Below the pieces are notes generated by a model. It saw nothing but the letters and a program-made list of their open reading frames with translations. It was not told the DNA's origin and did no database searches. Both the position numbers and the translations under genes were made by a program. Source: Arthrobacter pascens (GTDB lineage Bacteria; Actinomycetota; Actinomycetes; Actinomycetales; Micrococcaceae). From it: 64,000 bases of DNA. Below, in pieces: positions 1 through 8,668 of this stretch. The stretch spans positions 3,224,001 through 3,288,000 of the forward strand of contig NZ_JAUSXF010000001.1 in assembly GCF_030816475.1 (NCBI RefSeq), read 5' to 3'. Position 1 is the first letter of the stretch. Each line of letters opens with the position of its first letter.

Positions 1-1
1 G

Positions 2-1162
2 ATCGCCGCTGTCGCGCTCCTCGGTCCGCTGCTGGCGCTGTCCCAAAAATGGCACCTTCCCGTGGTGCTGGGGCAGTTGCTGGCCGGTATCGCGATCGGG
101 CGCACGGGACTGGGACTGGTGGACTCCTCGGATCCCACGTTCACCTTTGTGGCCGACGTCGGGTTCGCCCTCATCATGTTCGTCGCCGGGACGCATGTCC
201 CCATGCGGGACCAGGCCATCCGCCCCGCACTGGGTGGTGGCGCCCTGCGTGCCGGCATCGCCGCCGTGCTCGCGGCCGCCGTCGGAATCGTCATTGCCTT
301 TGCCTTTGGCACCGGACATGCTCCCCTTTACATCGTTCTGCTCGCTTCCTCTTCGGCAGCCTTGGTCCTGCCGATCGTCGATTCGCTGCGGCTGACGGGA
401 CCAAAGGTCCTGACGACGACGGCACAAGTGGCGGTAGCGGACATCGCCTGTATTGTGGCGCTTCCGCTTGCTGTCGATCCGCCCAATGCGCCGAGGACAG
501 CCGCCGGCGCAGCCGTCGTCGCGGCGTGCGCTGCAGTCTTGTTCTTTGTCCTTCGATGGCTGGAGCGCAGCGGCACGCGCGCACGGATGCATGATTTGTC
601 CGAGGAGCGGAAGTTCGCCCTGGAGCTCAGGATCCAGCTTGCCTTGCTCTTCGCGCTCTCCGGGCTTGCCGTCGTGGGCCACGTGTCCATTATGCTGGCC
701 GGGTTCTCCTTCGGCCTGGTGGTCGCAGCGGTGGGAGAACCCCGGCGGCTGGCCCATCAACTCTTCGCCGTCAGCGATGGCTTTCTGGGGCCGGTGTTTT
801 TCGTATGGCTGGGCGCATCGCTTGACTTGCGCACCCTTGCGGGAAGCCCAAGGATGATTCTCCTCGGGATTTGCCTGGGGTTTGGAACGCTGCTGGTCCA
901 TGGAAGCCTGCGGCTGCTCGGCCAGCCTCTGTCGCTCGCGGTGCTTGCAGCGTCCCAGCTGGGAGTGCCGGTTGCCGCCGCCACTGTCGGCTCCCAATTG
1001 CATCTGCTGGAACCGGGAGAAGCCGCGGCCATGATCCTCGGGGCCCTCATCAGCATTGGGGCGAGCACCGTCGCGGGCTCCCGGGCCGCCCGCACGTTTA
1101 CGCAGCCCGCCCGAGCGCCCGAAGGCAAGCCATCCGAGGGCGGCCCGACCGTGGCTGCCTAG
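2..1162 (+). CDS. Cation:proton antiporter (CPA2 family), 5' end cut by window
   Basis: Integral membrane exchanger of the KefB/NapA-like CPA2 family that swaps H+ for Na+ or K+ across the cytoplasmic membrane. The reading frame is open from base 2, so the start lies upstream; about 386 residues are visible. Hydrophobic segments alternate with short loops throughout, and the family-like stretch GQLLAGIAIGRTGLG near the visible N-terminus is the end of the first helices. The C-terminus is a short polar tail (about 30 residues) without a TrkA-N or TrkA-C domain, so no nucleotide-gated regulation is expected. Family is clear from the helix pattern; the ion is not readable from the sequence. Confidence 0.8.
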   Translation: MAAVALLGPLLALSQKWHLPVVLGQLLAGIAIGRTGLGLVDSSDPTFTFVADVGFALIMFVAGTHVPMRDQAIRPALGGGALRAGIAAVLAAAVGIVIAFAFGTGHAPLYIVLLASSSAALVLPIVDSLRLTGPKVLTTTAQVAVADIACIVALPLAVDPPNAPRTAAGAAVVAACAAVLFFVLRWLERSGTRARMHDLSEERKFALELRIQLALLFALSGLAVVGHVSIMLAGFSFGLVVAAVGEPRRLAHQLFAVSDGFLGPVFFVWLGASLDLRTLAGSPRMILLGICLGFGTLLVHGSLRLLGQPLSLAVLAASQLGVPVAAATVGSQLHLLEPGEAAAMILGALISIGASTVAGSRAARTFTQPARAPEGKPSEGGPTVAA

Positions 1163-1232
1163 CTCACCCACAGCACAGGGTTGAGTCCACCCACGGAGGA
1201 ACCGCAGCAACCAGTGCCCGTGCGCACGGACC

Positions 1233-1355
1233 CTAGGGAACCGGGCGGCGAGGGTTGTGGAGGGGACGGTGGGCAAAGAAGACAATGGCGGCGTAGCCGG
1301 CAGCGAGGACAACCAGGCTGCCCAGCCAACCGGCTGACAGGAACAGCAGGACCAT
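1233..1355 (-). CDS. Possible 40-residue single-helix membrane peptide
   Basis: A short ATG-initiated frame (MVLLFLSAGW...) encodes one strongly hydrophobic segment (residues 2-29) followed by a basic, proline-containing tail, ending in TAG. Codon choice is G/C-ending as in neighbouring genes. No clear Shine-Dalgarno sequence precedes it. It could be a small membrane protein or the end of a decayed transporter gene. Family not recognised. Confidence 0.3.
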   Translation of the reverse strand: MVLLFLSAGWLGSLVVLAAGYAAIVFFAHRPLHNPRRPVP

Positions 1356-1369
1356 CCGCCGACCATGCC

Positions 1370-1579
1370 CAGACCCGGCTCAAGGAGCTGATGGCCCGCC
1401 GCGGCCGTAAATTCTATGTGTTGGCGGACTCCTCTAACCCTGGACTGCGTCCGTTCCACGCCTGGGCGCGTTTGGCTTTGCCCTGGACCCTGGTGACGGA
1501 CGACGGCGCCGACCTGAGTCAGGTGCAGAAGTTCCGGGATGCGGGGGTTGCCGTTGAGGTCGCCACCGTCGCTGGTTGA
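1370..1579 (+). pseudogene. C-terminal remnant of a DeoR/GlpR-family sugar regulator
   Basis: The last 69 codons of a longer open frame read like the end of the DeoR_C ligand-binding domain: RKFYVLADSS, then HAWARLALPWTLVTDDGAD, then a terminal DAGVAVEVA strand. This is the order seen at the end of GlpR/DeoR repressors. The roughly 60 codons upstream in the same frame are Gly/Arg/Gln-rich and do not resemble a DeoR helix-turn-helix, so the N-terminal half is missing. It may once have controlled the carbohydrate genes that follow; no DNA-binding domain remains. Confidence 0.55.
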
Positions 1580-1665
1580 GCGCGGCGAAACGCCTCACTC
1601 CCGCACGTCCCGCTCAGGCTCCGCGGTCCCCTGATCCCGTGTTCCGAAAAGACTGAAACGAACCA

Positions 1666-1726
1666 TTGACGAACCGCGCATCCGCCGCCTATGCTAAATG
1701 AAACGATTCACTGGAAAGGGCTTTCC
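1666..1726 (+). promoter_or_regulatory. Promoter with LacI-type operator and second palindrome upstream of MHS transporter
   Basis: TTGACG (1666-1671) and TATGCT (1690-1695) are separated by 18 bases and resemble a sigma-70 promoter. Directly downstream, TGAAACGATTCA (1699-1710) is a near-palindrome (10 of 12 positions symmetric) of the LacI-family type, and GGAAAG-GG-CTTTCC (1713-1726) is a perfect 6-bp inverted repeat. A further TGAAACG half-site lies at 1653-1659, before the -35 box. Placement over the likely transcription start implies repression of the transporter/lyase pair. Confidence 0.55.
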
Positions 1727-1799
1727 AACCCTTTCAGGGACAATTTCCCGGAAATGCTTTCCGGTTCCTTGCCACCGTCGCCAAAGGAATATTCATCCA

Positions 1800-3143
1800 A
1801 TGAGCACCACTTCAGGGGCTGTCAGCCCTACCCTCGAAACGAACATCAGCCCGCGGGATCCCAAGAAAGCCGCCATGAGCGGGTGGATCGGCGGCGCGCT
1901 CGAGTACTACGATTTCGCGCTGTACGGCCTCGCCGCCACGCTCATCTTCCCTGCCATCTTCTTCCCGTCCGAGAATCCGACTGTCGCGATCATCGCCTCA
2001 CTGGCGACGTATGCGGTGGGCTATGTCTCCCGCCCGCTTGGCGCTGTTGTGCTCGGCGCCTATGGTGACAGGCACGGGCGCAAGCATGTTCTCGTCTTCG
2101 CAATGCTGCTCATGGGTTTCGCTACCTTCGCAGTGGGGCTGCTGCCCACGTACGGGCAGGTAGGCGTCCTGGCACCCGTGCTTCTCGTGATCCTCCGCCT
2201 GATCCAGGGATTTGCTGTGGCAGGCGAACTCGGGGGCGCCAGCGCCATGATCGTCGAGCACTCCCCGGACGCCAGGCGAGGCTTCTTCTCGAGCTTCAGC
2301 CTTCAGGGCACGCAGGTCGGCTCGATCCTGGCCACTGCTGTCTTGCTTCCCCTGGCCGCCGTTCTGCCCCGCGACCAGCTGGAAGCCTGGGGCTGGCGAA
2401 TTCCGTTCCTTCTCAGCGCCGTCGTCATCCTGGCCGGGTACCTCATCCGCCGTCGGGCCCAGGAGCCTCCGGCCTACCTGGCCCAGACCGAAACGGGCAA
2501 AGCGAAGCAGCGGTTCCCGCTCATGGAGATCCTCCGCACCCGCCCGGGGGTCCTGGTCCGCTGTGTCATCATGACCTTTACCAACGTGATCGGCATGGCA
2601 ACGCTCATCTTCGGCGTCTCCTACGCCACCCAAAAGGGCTACGGCATCGGCTTCTCCAGCAGCGAATTCCTCTGGGTAACCCTCGTGGCCAATCTGGCCG
2701 CCGTCGTGACCATCCCGCTGTTCGGTGCGCTTTCCGACAGGATCGGACGCCGATGGCTCATGGTGACCGGCGGGATCGCTGGCGGCCTGCTCGCCGGGGG
2801 CTACCTGTGGGCCATCGACCAGCGGAGCCTGGTGCTGGTTTTTGTGTGCGTCGTCCTGGTGCAGGGCATCTTCTTCCAGATGTGGAACGCCACCTTCGCC
2901 ACCTTCTTCCAGGAGCAGTTCCCCATGCGGATGCGGGTCACGGGATTTGCGGTGTCGCAGAACCTCGGCCTCATGATCGCGTCCTTCTTCCCGAGCATCT
3001 TCACGGCCATCGCTCCCCCGGGGTCGGCGAATGTGCCGCTGGTCATCGGGCTCACAACATTCGGCATTTGCGTTGTTGCGGCTGCGGCAACCCTCCTGTC
3101 GTCGAGCACCAAGGGCAAGTCGCTCCAGGATCTCGAAATCTAG
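1800..3143 (+). CDS. MHS-family MFS transporter (metabolite:H+ symporter)
   Basis: Twelve-helix major facilitator of the metabolite:H+ symporter group (ShiA/KgtP/ProP relatives), importing an organic acid or similar small solute with protons. Family signs are the opening WIGGALEYYDFALYG segment (helix 1), the loop 2-3 motif GAYGDRHGRK, and the matching half-repeat GALSDRIGRR before helix 8. I place the start at ATG 1800, preceded by AAAGGAA at a good distance; an in-frame ATG at 1698 would add 34 residues and lie inside the operator region. A lyase gene follows 66 bases later under the same apparent promoter, so the substrate may be a pectin-derived molecule; that is inference. Confidence 0.85.
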   Translation: MSTTSGAVSPTLETNISPRDPKKAAMSGWIGGALEYYDFALYGLAATLIFPAIFFPSENPTVAIIASLATYAVGYVSRPLGAVVLGAYGDRHGRKHVLVFAMLLMGFATFAVGLLPTYGQVGVLAPVLLVILRLIQGFAVAGELGGASAMIVEHSPDARRGFFSSFSLQGTQVGSILATAVLLPLAAVLPRDQLEAWGWRIPFLLSAVVILAGYLIRRRAQEPPAYLAQTETGKAKQRFPLMEILRTRPGVLVRCVIMTFTNVIGMATLIFGVSYATQKGYGIGFSSSEFLWVTLVANLAAVVTIPLFGALSDRIGRRWLMVTGGIAGGLLAGGYLWAIDQRSLVLVFVCVVLVQGIFFQMWNATFATFFQEQFPMRMRVTGFAVSQNLGLMIASFFPSIFTAIAPPGSANVPLVIGLTTFGICVVAAAATLLSSSTKGKSLQDLEI

Positions 3144-3209
3144 GAAGCCCCTCAAAGCGCCAGCTTCCCCCAGCGAAACAGTTTCGAAAAACTCAATGAG
3201 GAGCCAGGA

Positions 3210-5564
3210 ATGACGTCAGATCAGGTGCACCCGGTGCAGGCAAAGGGCATCACCCGGCGGACCGCAGTCCAGGCATTTGGAGGAGTCACACTCGGCGCCG
3301 TCCTGGCCGGGAGCGCGGGCGCTGGTGCCGCAGCCGCGGCGACGCCGGAAGGGCAGGGCGTCAAGGTCCTGATCGGCGGAGTGCCGGCCAAGGTCGGAAG
3401 CTACGCATTTCCCGCCGCGGTGCCCGAGCTGGTCCTGGACAACGGCCTGGTCCGCGCCACCTTTGGCAGGGACGATGCCGGGGTGCTTACCGGCTGGCCA
3501 GACGTCTCGATCACGGCGACCTCGATTGTGGTTGACGGGACGGAGCTGGCGCATAACCTGAACGGTGTGGACCCGCGTGACCCGGACCGCCAGCACTCCT
3601 TTTATGTGGACGCCTCGGGAGGAAAGACCCGGCTGGTGTGCTCCCGGGTGGACGTTCTCCGGGCCGAGCCTGGACTGGTCGAGGTGGCTTTCGTGGATAC
3701 CACCAGCACTCCGCTGCGCCACGAGCACCACCTGGTGATGAGGGCCGGCCGCCGCGGCATCTATGGCTACGACATCATGACGGCCGTGACGGACACCGTC
3801 ATCAATGAAGTGCGCATGAACACCAGGTGGGACCGCAGCCTGCTGGATCATGCGTACAACTGGGAACGGGGTGCAGGGCAGCAGCCAACGTACGCCTACC
3901 TGGCCGCGCAGCAAAGCGTGCAGGACGAGACCTGGCGTGTGGACGGGGCCAATAGGGCGGACCTTCCCAGCCCGAACAGCAACTCCGGCAACCTGCCTGC
4001 GGGCTCTGTCTACAGCAAGTACGACTGGAGCCTCTACCACCATGAGAACCCCATGTTCGGGCACTTCGGGCACGGTTTCGGAGCCTGGTTCACACCGCTC
4101 GGCGGTGTCACGGAGGACACGCTCTGTGCCTTCTACGGCGCCGGTCCCCAGCATCAGGACCTGGCAATCCACCAGGATGCCCTGATCCTGAACTACTTCT
4201 CCCGCAACCACTACGGCGAGCCCGCCTACCCGATACCCGCGGGTTACAAGCGGCTGTACGGGCCCTGGCTGACCTTCTTCACCGTGGCCGACCCGTCCGA
4301 ACCTGATGCGTTGATCGCGCAGGCTGCACGCACTGCCCGGGCGGAGATCAGCGAGCACAGGGACGGGGCAGCCTGGATGGCCGATCCCCTCTACCCGTCG
4401 CCGAGTGACCGCACCACAATCACCGGACGCGTCCGCCTCACTGACGGGCGCCCTGCCGCGGACTTCCACGTCATCCTCTCCACCCAGGACAGCGAGAGTG
4501 TCTTCCCGATCGCCGAACCCACCTACTTTGTTAAGACCGACGGCGACGGACGCTTCCAGCTGCCCGGCATCCCGCAGGCGTGGAAGCCAGGAAGCACGGC
4601 GCCTGGCTCATATGTCCTTTACATCCAGCCTGCGGAGGGCTCGGTCACTGACCTGTACCGCCGTCTCGGCGTCGTCGTCTCTGGACGTTCGCAGGACCTC
4701 GGCGAGATCACGTGGACTCCTACAGCGCATGGCACCTTCCTTTGGCAGATCGGGCGCTCTGACCGGAGCGCCGGGGAGTACGCCCTGGCCACCAACTCAC
4801 CGGTGATGGGCAAGCCGCGAGGCTACGCGAAGCCCTCCTTGATTCCGGCCGACCTGACGTTCACCATCGGCCAGAGCTGGGAGCCAACGGACTGGTACTA
4901 CGCGCAGACCAACAACGGCACCTGGACAGTACGGTTCAACTTGGACCGTGCGTTCAAGCGAACCGCCTACCTCACAGTGGCTACCGCCATGCAGCAGGGA
5001 GGCGCCCCGTCGGTGGCAGTCAACGGCAACAGCTCCGCCGTCTCGGGTGCCCTTCCCGGGAACAACGACTCCACCATCGCCCGGCAGGCTGACCGCAGCG
5101 GCTATCCCCGCACCGCCGTCCTGTCGTTTCCGGCGGAGCTGCTCGTTGCCGGCGAGAACAGCATCACTTTCACCCATGGCGCTCCGGCGCCGGCAGGGAA
5201 GGGCCTTGGTTGGGATACCCTCGTCCTTGAAGTCGACGAGGGTGCACCTTCGGAGTCCGCCCGGCTAGAAGCGTCCATGGTCAGGACGTTCACCGGCGCC
5301 GGGACAAGCACCTGGGAAGTGACCGTCCGTAACGACGGCCCGGGCACTGTCTACGATGTGCGAATCCAGGGCATCACCACGCCATCGGGCCAGCCCGCGC
5401 AAATTATCGGCCGTGATCCCGACAAGTTCGCCGTTCCCGTCGCCGCGTTCCTGCCGGCGGCTGCCAGCACGGTCGCCCACATCACCGTTGCCGGCGGCCA
5501 GCCGGTTTCCGTGACCTTCACGGCCGACGGCGGAAGGACCACGGCCACCGCCGCCGGTAACTGA
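3210..5564 (+). CDS. Secreted rhamnogalacturonan lyase-like protein (polysaccharide lyase family 4)
   Basis: Exported enzyme expected to cleave the alternating rhamnose-galacturonate backbone of pectin by beta-elimination. The N-terminus carries a twin-arginine signal (RR at residues 16-17, then a hydrophobic Ala/Gly-rich stretch to about residue 45). The layout matches PL4: an N-terminal beta-sandwich catalytic domain (about 60-385), a fibronectin-III-like middle domain (about 395-500, TITGRV... PGSYVLYI), and a carbohydrate-binding jelly-roll domain (about 505-670, GTFLWQIGRSDRSAGEY, ending LGWDTLVLEV). An extra domain of about 110 residues with a beta-rich look follows (about 675-784). The start is supported by GAGGAG upstream. 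It lies 66 bases after the MHS transporter, probably in one transcript. Confidence 0.85.
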   Translation: MTSDQVHPVQAKGITRRTAVQAFGGVTLGAVLAGSAGAGAAAAATPEGQGVKVLIGGVPAKVGSYAFPAAVPELVLDNGLVRATFGRDDAGVLTGWPDVSITATSIVVDGTELAHNLNGVDPRDPDRQHSFYVDASGGKTRLVCSRVDVLRAEPGLVEVAFVDTTSTPLRHEHHLVMRAGRRGIYGYDIMTAVTDTVINEVRMNTRWDRSLLDHAYNWERGAGQQPTYAYLAAQQSVQDETWRVDGANRADLPSPNSNSGNLPAGSVYSKYDWSLYHHENPMFGHFGHGFGAWFTPLGGVTEDTLCAFYGAGPQHQDLAIHQDALILNYFSRNHYGEPAYPIPAGYKRLYGPWLTFFTVADPSEPDALIAQAARTARAEISEHRDGAAWMADPLYPSPSDRTTITGRVRLTDGRPAADFHVILSTQDSESVFPIAEPTYFVKTDGDGRFQLPGIPQAWKPGSTAPGSYVLYIQPAEGSVTDLYRRLGVVVSGRSQDLGEITWTPTAHGTFLWQIGRSDRSAGEYALATNSPVMGKPRGYAKPSLIPADLTFTIGQSWEPTDWYYAQTNNGTWTVRFNLDRAFKRTAYLTVATAMQQGGAPSVAVNGNSSAVSGALPGNNDSTIARQADRSGYPRTAVLSFPAELLVAGENSITFTHGAPAPAGKGLGWDTLVLEVDEGAPSESARLEASMVRTFTGAGTSTWEVTVRNDGPGTVYDVRIQGITTPSGQPAQIIGRDPDKFAVPVAAFLPAAASTVAHITVAGGQPVSVTFTADGGRTTATAAGN

Positions 5565-5832
5565 CGCCGGAGGTGTAGTTACTGGCCTTGCGGGAGCCCG
5601 GGCGGCTGGCTGCCAGCACTCTTTTAGGGAGTCTGCACCCCCGGTGACCTGACTCGCGCCGAGGTATTCCGAGGCCATGCGGGTGGCCCAGGTAGTTTCA
5701 GGGCACGACGGCGGCACCCGGCTTTGACACGGACCGCCGGGTCGCCGGGGCCTCACCGTGACCGCTCGGCCGGTACTACACACCGATGTCTTGAGATTGG
5801 TGGAAGAAGCGTTGGACGGAGAGGATGGAGGG

Positions 5833-6666
5833 ATGACCAGCGTGGGGGAACGAATGGATGATTCTGGTACTGCCGGGCAGTTCAGCGCTGTGACGGTCGA
5901 ATCTAGGGACGGAACGCTCACCGCACTTGTCCGTCCTGGACAAGGAGTCCCGATCGTCATCGTGCACGGGGTCATCGCGGACGCCTCTGCCTGGAAGCAG
6001 GTAGCCGAAAAAGTATCGCCCGAGCGTCCAGTCTTCGTGCTCAATCGCCGAGGCCGCGTCCCGAGCGGTCCCCTGAGTGAAGGGTATGGAGTCGAGACGG
6101 AGGTGGAGGACCTCTTGCGGTGGCTGTCGACTCTTGAGGGTCCGGTTGACCTAGTTGGGCACAGCTACGGCGGTCTCATAGCGGTTCAGGCTATTCGACA
6201 AGGTGCCAATGTTCGCTCGCTCGTCCTTTACGAGCCGGTCGCACACCCCTTCGGCCTCGAGGCGCTGCCGCTCGTGGCGGCAGCCATCAGCGCCGGCGAC
6301 CTAGACGCTGCGGTCGAAATCATCAATGTTGATCTCTCCGGCTATTCCCAAGCGCATGTTCAGACACTCCGGGCTGGCCCAGCGTGGCCTAAGCTCATGC
6401 AGCTAACAGAGCCGGCCGCTGCCGAGCTGCAGGCAATCAACCAATTCGTTCTCACTGTCCCACCAGCATGGACTACTCCTACAACGTTGATCGCAGGCGA
6501 ACTGAGCAGGAACCGCCCACCATACGGTCCGAGCGTTGACAAGTTTATGGAAACCCTAGACGTCGGCAGGGTCACAATCTTGGCCGGCCAAGACCACCTG
6601 GCGCACGTGACCGCTCCGCAGGAACTGGCGCACGCAATCAACGAGGGCCTTGCGACTGGACGGTGA
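5833..6666 (+). CDS. Alpha/beta hydrolase
   Basis: Cytoplasmic alpha/beta-hydrolase-fold esterase or lactonase-like enzyme of about 277 residues, normal for the family. The oxyanion-hole segment VIVHG is near residue 45, the nucleophile elbow GHSYGG near 109-114 supplies the catalytic Ser, and a late HLAH segment (near 256-259) supplies the catalytic His. The acid residue is not obvious: the usual position after strand 6 reads AGELSRN. Start chosen at ATG 5833, with GGAGAGG eight bases upstream; the same frame opens at a GTG 25 codons earlier. Substrate unknown. Confidence 0.75.
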   Translation: MTSVGERMDDSGTAGQFSAVTVESRDGTLTALVRPGQGVPIVIVHGVIADASAWKQVAEKVSPERPVFVLNRRGRVPSGPLSEGYGVETEVEDLLRWLSTLEGPVDLVGHSYGGLIAVQAIRQGANVRSLVLYEPVAHPFGLEALPLVAAAISAGDLDAAVEIINVDLSGYSQAHVQTLRAGPAWPKLMQLTEPAAAELQAINQFVLTVPPAWTTPTTLIAGELSRNRPPYGPSVDKFMETLDVGRVTILAGQDHLAHVTAPQELAHAINEGLATGR

Positions 6667-7089
6667 CAGGTACCTCGTACCAACCCCTGACACTGCCGGG
6701 CCATTGAACTCCAGCCCGCTCCCCGTCGTACATCGCTTCGATAAAGGTCAGCGCTGTGGACGCCGAGCGCCTTGCTGCCTTCTGGTCCCAATTTCTTACG
6801 CTGCATCGGACGCTTTCGTGTCAGCTGACAGTGAAGCAAGGCGAATTTGATCCAGGCTCGGTTGTTCCTTGCGCCAAAGCTGGGAAGAAACTGCGGAGGC
6901 CTTGAGGCAGGAGGGCCAGAATTGCGGCCATTGGCCCTGGTCTTCCGCAGTGATGACCAGGCCCCGGAGCATGACAACGGCGTCGGTCTCACATGGCTTT
7001 TGTAATGCTCATGACCCGTTTCGCTTCACCTTACGGGCCTACGATTCGGCGAGTAATTCGCATCATTTTTTGAAATTTGGGGGCAACAA
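6667..7089 (+). other. Intergenic stretch, no recognisable gene
   Basis: Short open frames exist on both strands, but none has a convincing ribosome site, family resemblance or normal codon use. The last 60 bases are AT-richer than the surroundings and probably hold the promoter of the next gene. No RNA gene is recognised. Confidence 0.5.
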
Positions 7090-7839
7090 ATGAATACACG
7101 TTTTCGGCACAATCACGCGCCAAATCCGGCCAACAACGGGGTGGCCGGAACCTCAGCGAATTCATGGATTTCTCGACGTCGAGTGGCTGGTGCGGCTGTA
7201 GCTATTGTTATGGTCATTTCAGCGACGGCATGCGGTCAACAGGCAGCCTCGTCCACGACTGCTCTGGCCAGCAAGTCGGAATCCTCGACGGCGACGCCAA
7301 CATCCACTCCAACCGCCCCCGCCTCTTCCTCCTGCGTCACCGGGGGCGCGACCGAGCAGTACTCGCCCAAGGTCTTCATCTGCACGAAAAGCGACGCAGG
7401 GACTCTGCTGTGGATGGAGCAGTCGGAATCGAAACGGGTAACGGACGCGCGCGCGGCGGCTGAGAAGGCCGCAGCTGAGAAGGCAGCCGCCGACAAGGCA
7501 GCGCAGGACGCTGCGGCGAAGGCGGCACAGGAACAGGCCGCTGCGGAGGCGGGGCGCCAACAGGCTGCAGCCGAGGAGGCGGCGCGCCAGCAGGCCGCAG
7601 CAGCCGCAGCGGCGGCGGCAGCGGCGGCGAAAGTCCAGGCGCCCGTAAAGCCTGCCGCCCCCGTAGCCCCTAGCGGATGCGACCGAAACTATGCAGGCGC
7701 ATGTGTCCCGATTGCGTCCGACGTCGATTGCGCCGGAGGGAGCGGCAATGGTCCCGCGTACGTGCGCGGACCTGTCACCGTCGTCGGATCTGACATCTAT
7801 GGTCTCGACAGGGATGGCGACGGCGTGGGATGCGAGTGA
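7090..7839 (+). CDS. Excalibur-domain lipoprotein with long Ala/Glu/Lys coiled stalk
   Basis: Predicted cell-surface protein. The N-terminus has an arginine-rich region, a hydrophobic segment and a lipobox-like SATAC site near residue 48, so Sec export and lipid anchoring are likely. Next comes a Ser/Thr-rich linker, then about 75 residues of Ala/Lys/Glu/Gln repeats (AAEKAAAEKAAADKAA type) that should form a helical stalk. The last 50 residues form an excalibur domain: paired cysteines (CDRNYAGACV, DVDCAGG) and the terminal calcium-binding loop DRDGDGVGCE. GGGGG lies just upstream of the ATG. The excalibur domain is often joined to nucleases or surface proteins; here no enzyme domain is visible. 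Confidence 0.8.
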   Translation: MNTRFRHNHAPNPANNGVAGTSANSWISRRRVAGAAVAIVMVISATACGQQAASSTTALASKSESSTATPTSTPTAPASSSCVTGGATEQYSPKVFICTKSDAGTLLWMEQSESKRVTDARAAAEKAAAEKAAADKAAQDAAAKAAQEQAAAEAGRQQAAAEEAARQQAAAAAAAAAAAAKVQAPVKPAAPVAPSGCDRNYAGACVPIASDVDCAGGSGNGPAYVRGPVTVVGSDIYGLDRDGDGVGCE

Positions 7840-7964
7840 TGACCTGCTAATCCATCCGCAGCAGGCCGGTCGACGATAGCTTTTCAAAATGCCGTCGTCG
7901 GCTGGCCTGCCTCGAATGCTAGAAAAATACGAAGTCGGGCAGAGCGAAGTTATGGGGGAACTCG

Positions 7965-8540
7965 ATGGTGGAACTGAAGCGTATCTATTGGAGCCGCCAG
8001 GCCCTGCGTTTGGCCTACTCGGCTGCGATCCTGTGGTTGGCCGCATCCATTATGCTGGCGCTGATGCCGAAGGTGAACGCCGGCGCCGGTCACAGCGTCT
8101 CTTCGGTCGGCGACATCTTTCGTGGCATGTTCTATGGCGTGCTGGCCGCTATCGCCCTGCCTGGTATGGTCGCGGTCGCCCTGACCATCGCGGCGGCCGT
8201 GATCCGCGCCCAGGACGTCCGACGCCGGGACCCAGTCCGGCGGTTCAACCGGCAGCAGCGACGTGAGGGCATGGCACGGGCAGGCGGCCGGTGTGAGATG
8301 GAAGCAGGGTTCCGGCGCCGTTGTTCCCGGCCGGCTGAGCACGGCGACCATTTCTACCCGTGGTCCAAAGGCGGATCCACCACCCTCGATAATTTCGTTG
8401 CGGCCTGCGCCAGATGCAATCGCACGAAAGGGGCAGTAGTTCCTTCGCCGAGTAAACAGGAAAGACTGGAACGACGACGTCGGGACTACCTCGCGCCCGA
8501 CGCATCCGTCAGCGTCGGCGAACGGCAGCCGCTCCCCTAA
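7965..8540 (+). CDS. Membrane-anchored HNH endonuclease-like protein
   Basis: A 191-residue protein joining two transmembrane helices (about residues 16-34 and 52-78) to a cytoplasmic HNH domain (about 98-165). In the HNH part I see a zinc-type CEMEAGFRRRC pair, the catalytic-type GDHFYPWSKGG segment with His, the LDNFVAAC asparagine, and the closing CARCNRTKG. All key HNH residues are therefore present. The start at ATG 7965 is preceded by GGGGGAA. The domain order (membrane segment first, nuclease second) is uncommon. It stands alone between an excalibur lipoprotein and a hemerythrin protein. It may act on incoming DNA at the membrane, which is inference. Confidence 0.75.
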   Translation: MVELKRIYWSRQALRLAYSAAILWLAASIMLALMPKVNAGAGHSVSSVGDIFRGMFYGVLAAIALPGMVAVALTIAAAVIRAQDVRRRDPVRRFNRQQRREGMARAGGRCEMEAGFRRRCSRPAEHGDHFYPWSKGGSTTLDNFVAACARCNRTKGAVVPSPSKQERLERRRRDYLAPDASVSVGERQPLP

Positions 8541-8668
8541 CGCCTTGGGTCACCGGCTGGTCGGAGTAAGCCGGGGCCGACTCTTGCGATTGTGCCGCAT
8601 GGGGGCAGACGTTAAGATGCTGGCGGGGAGAGGTCCTGGTCGCACTGACTAGCGTTAGGAGCAATCCA

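Noticed and set aside
1998..3155. Long minus-strand open frame opposite the MHS transporter
   Set aside because: It is the antisense shadow of a clear 12-helix transporter; the translated sequence is Gly/Arg/His/Asp-rich without family resemblance.
3216..4469. Minus-strand open frame of 417 codons opposite the rhamnogalacturonan lyase
   Set aside because: High-GC antisense frame with no ribosome site or domain; the plus-strand lyase explains the region.
7440..7640. Tandem DNA repeat in the excalibur lipoprotein
   Set aside because: The Ala/Lys/Glu-rich stretch is irregular at the DNA level and is better explained as a low-complexity coiled-coil stalk.
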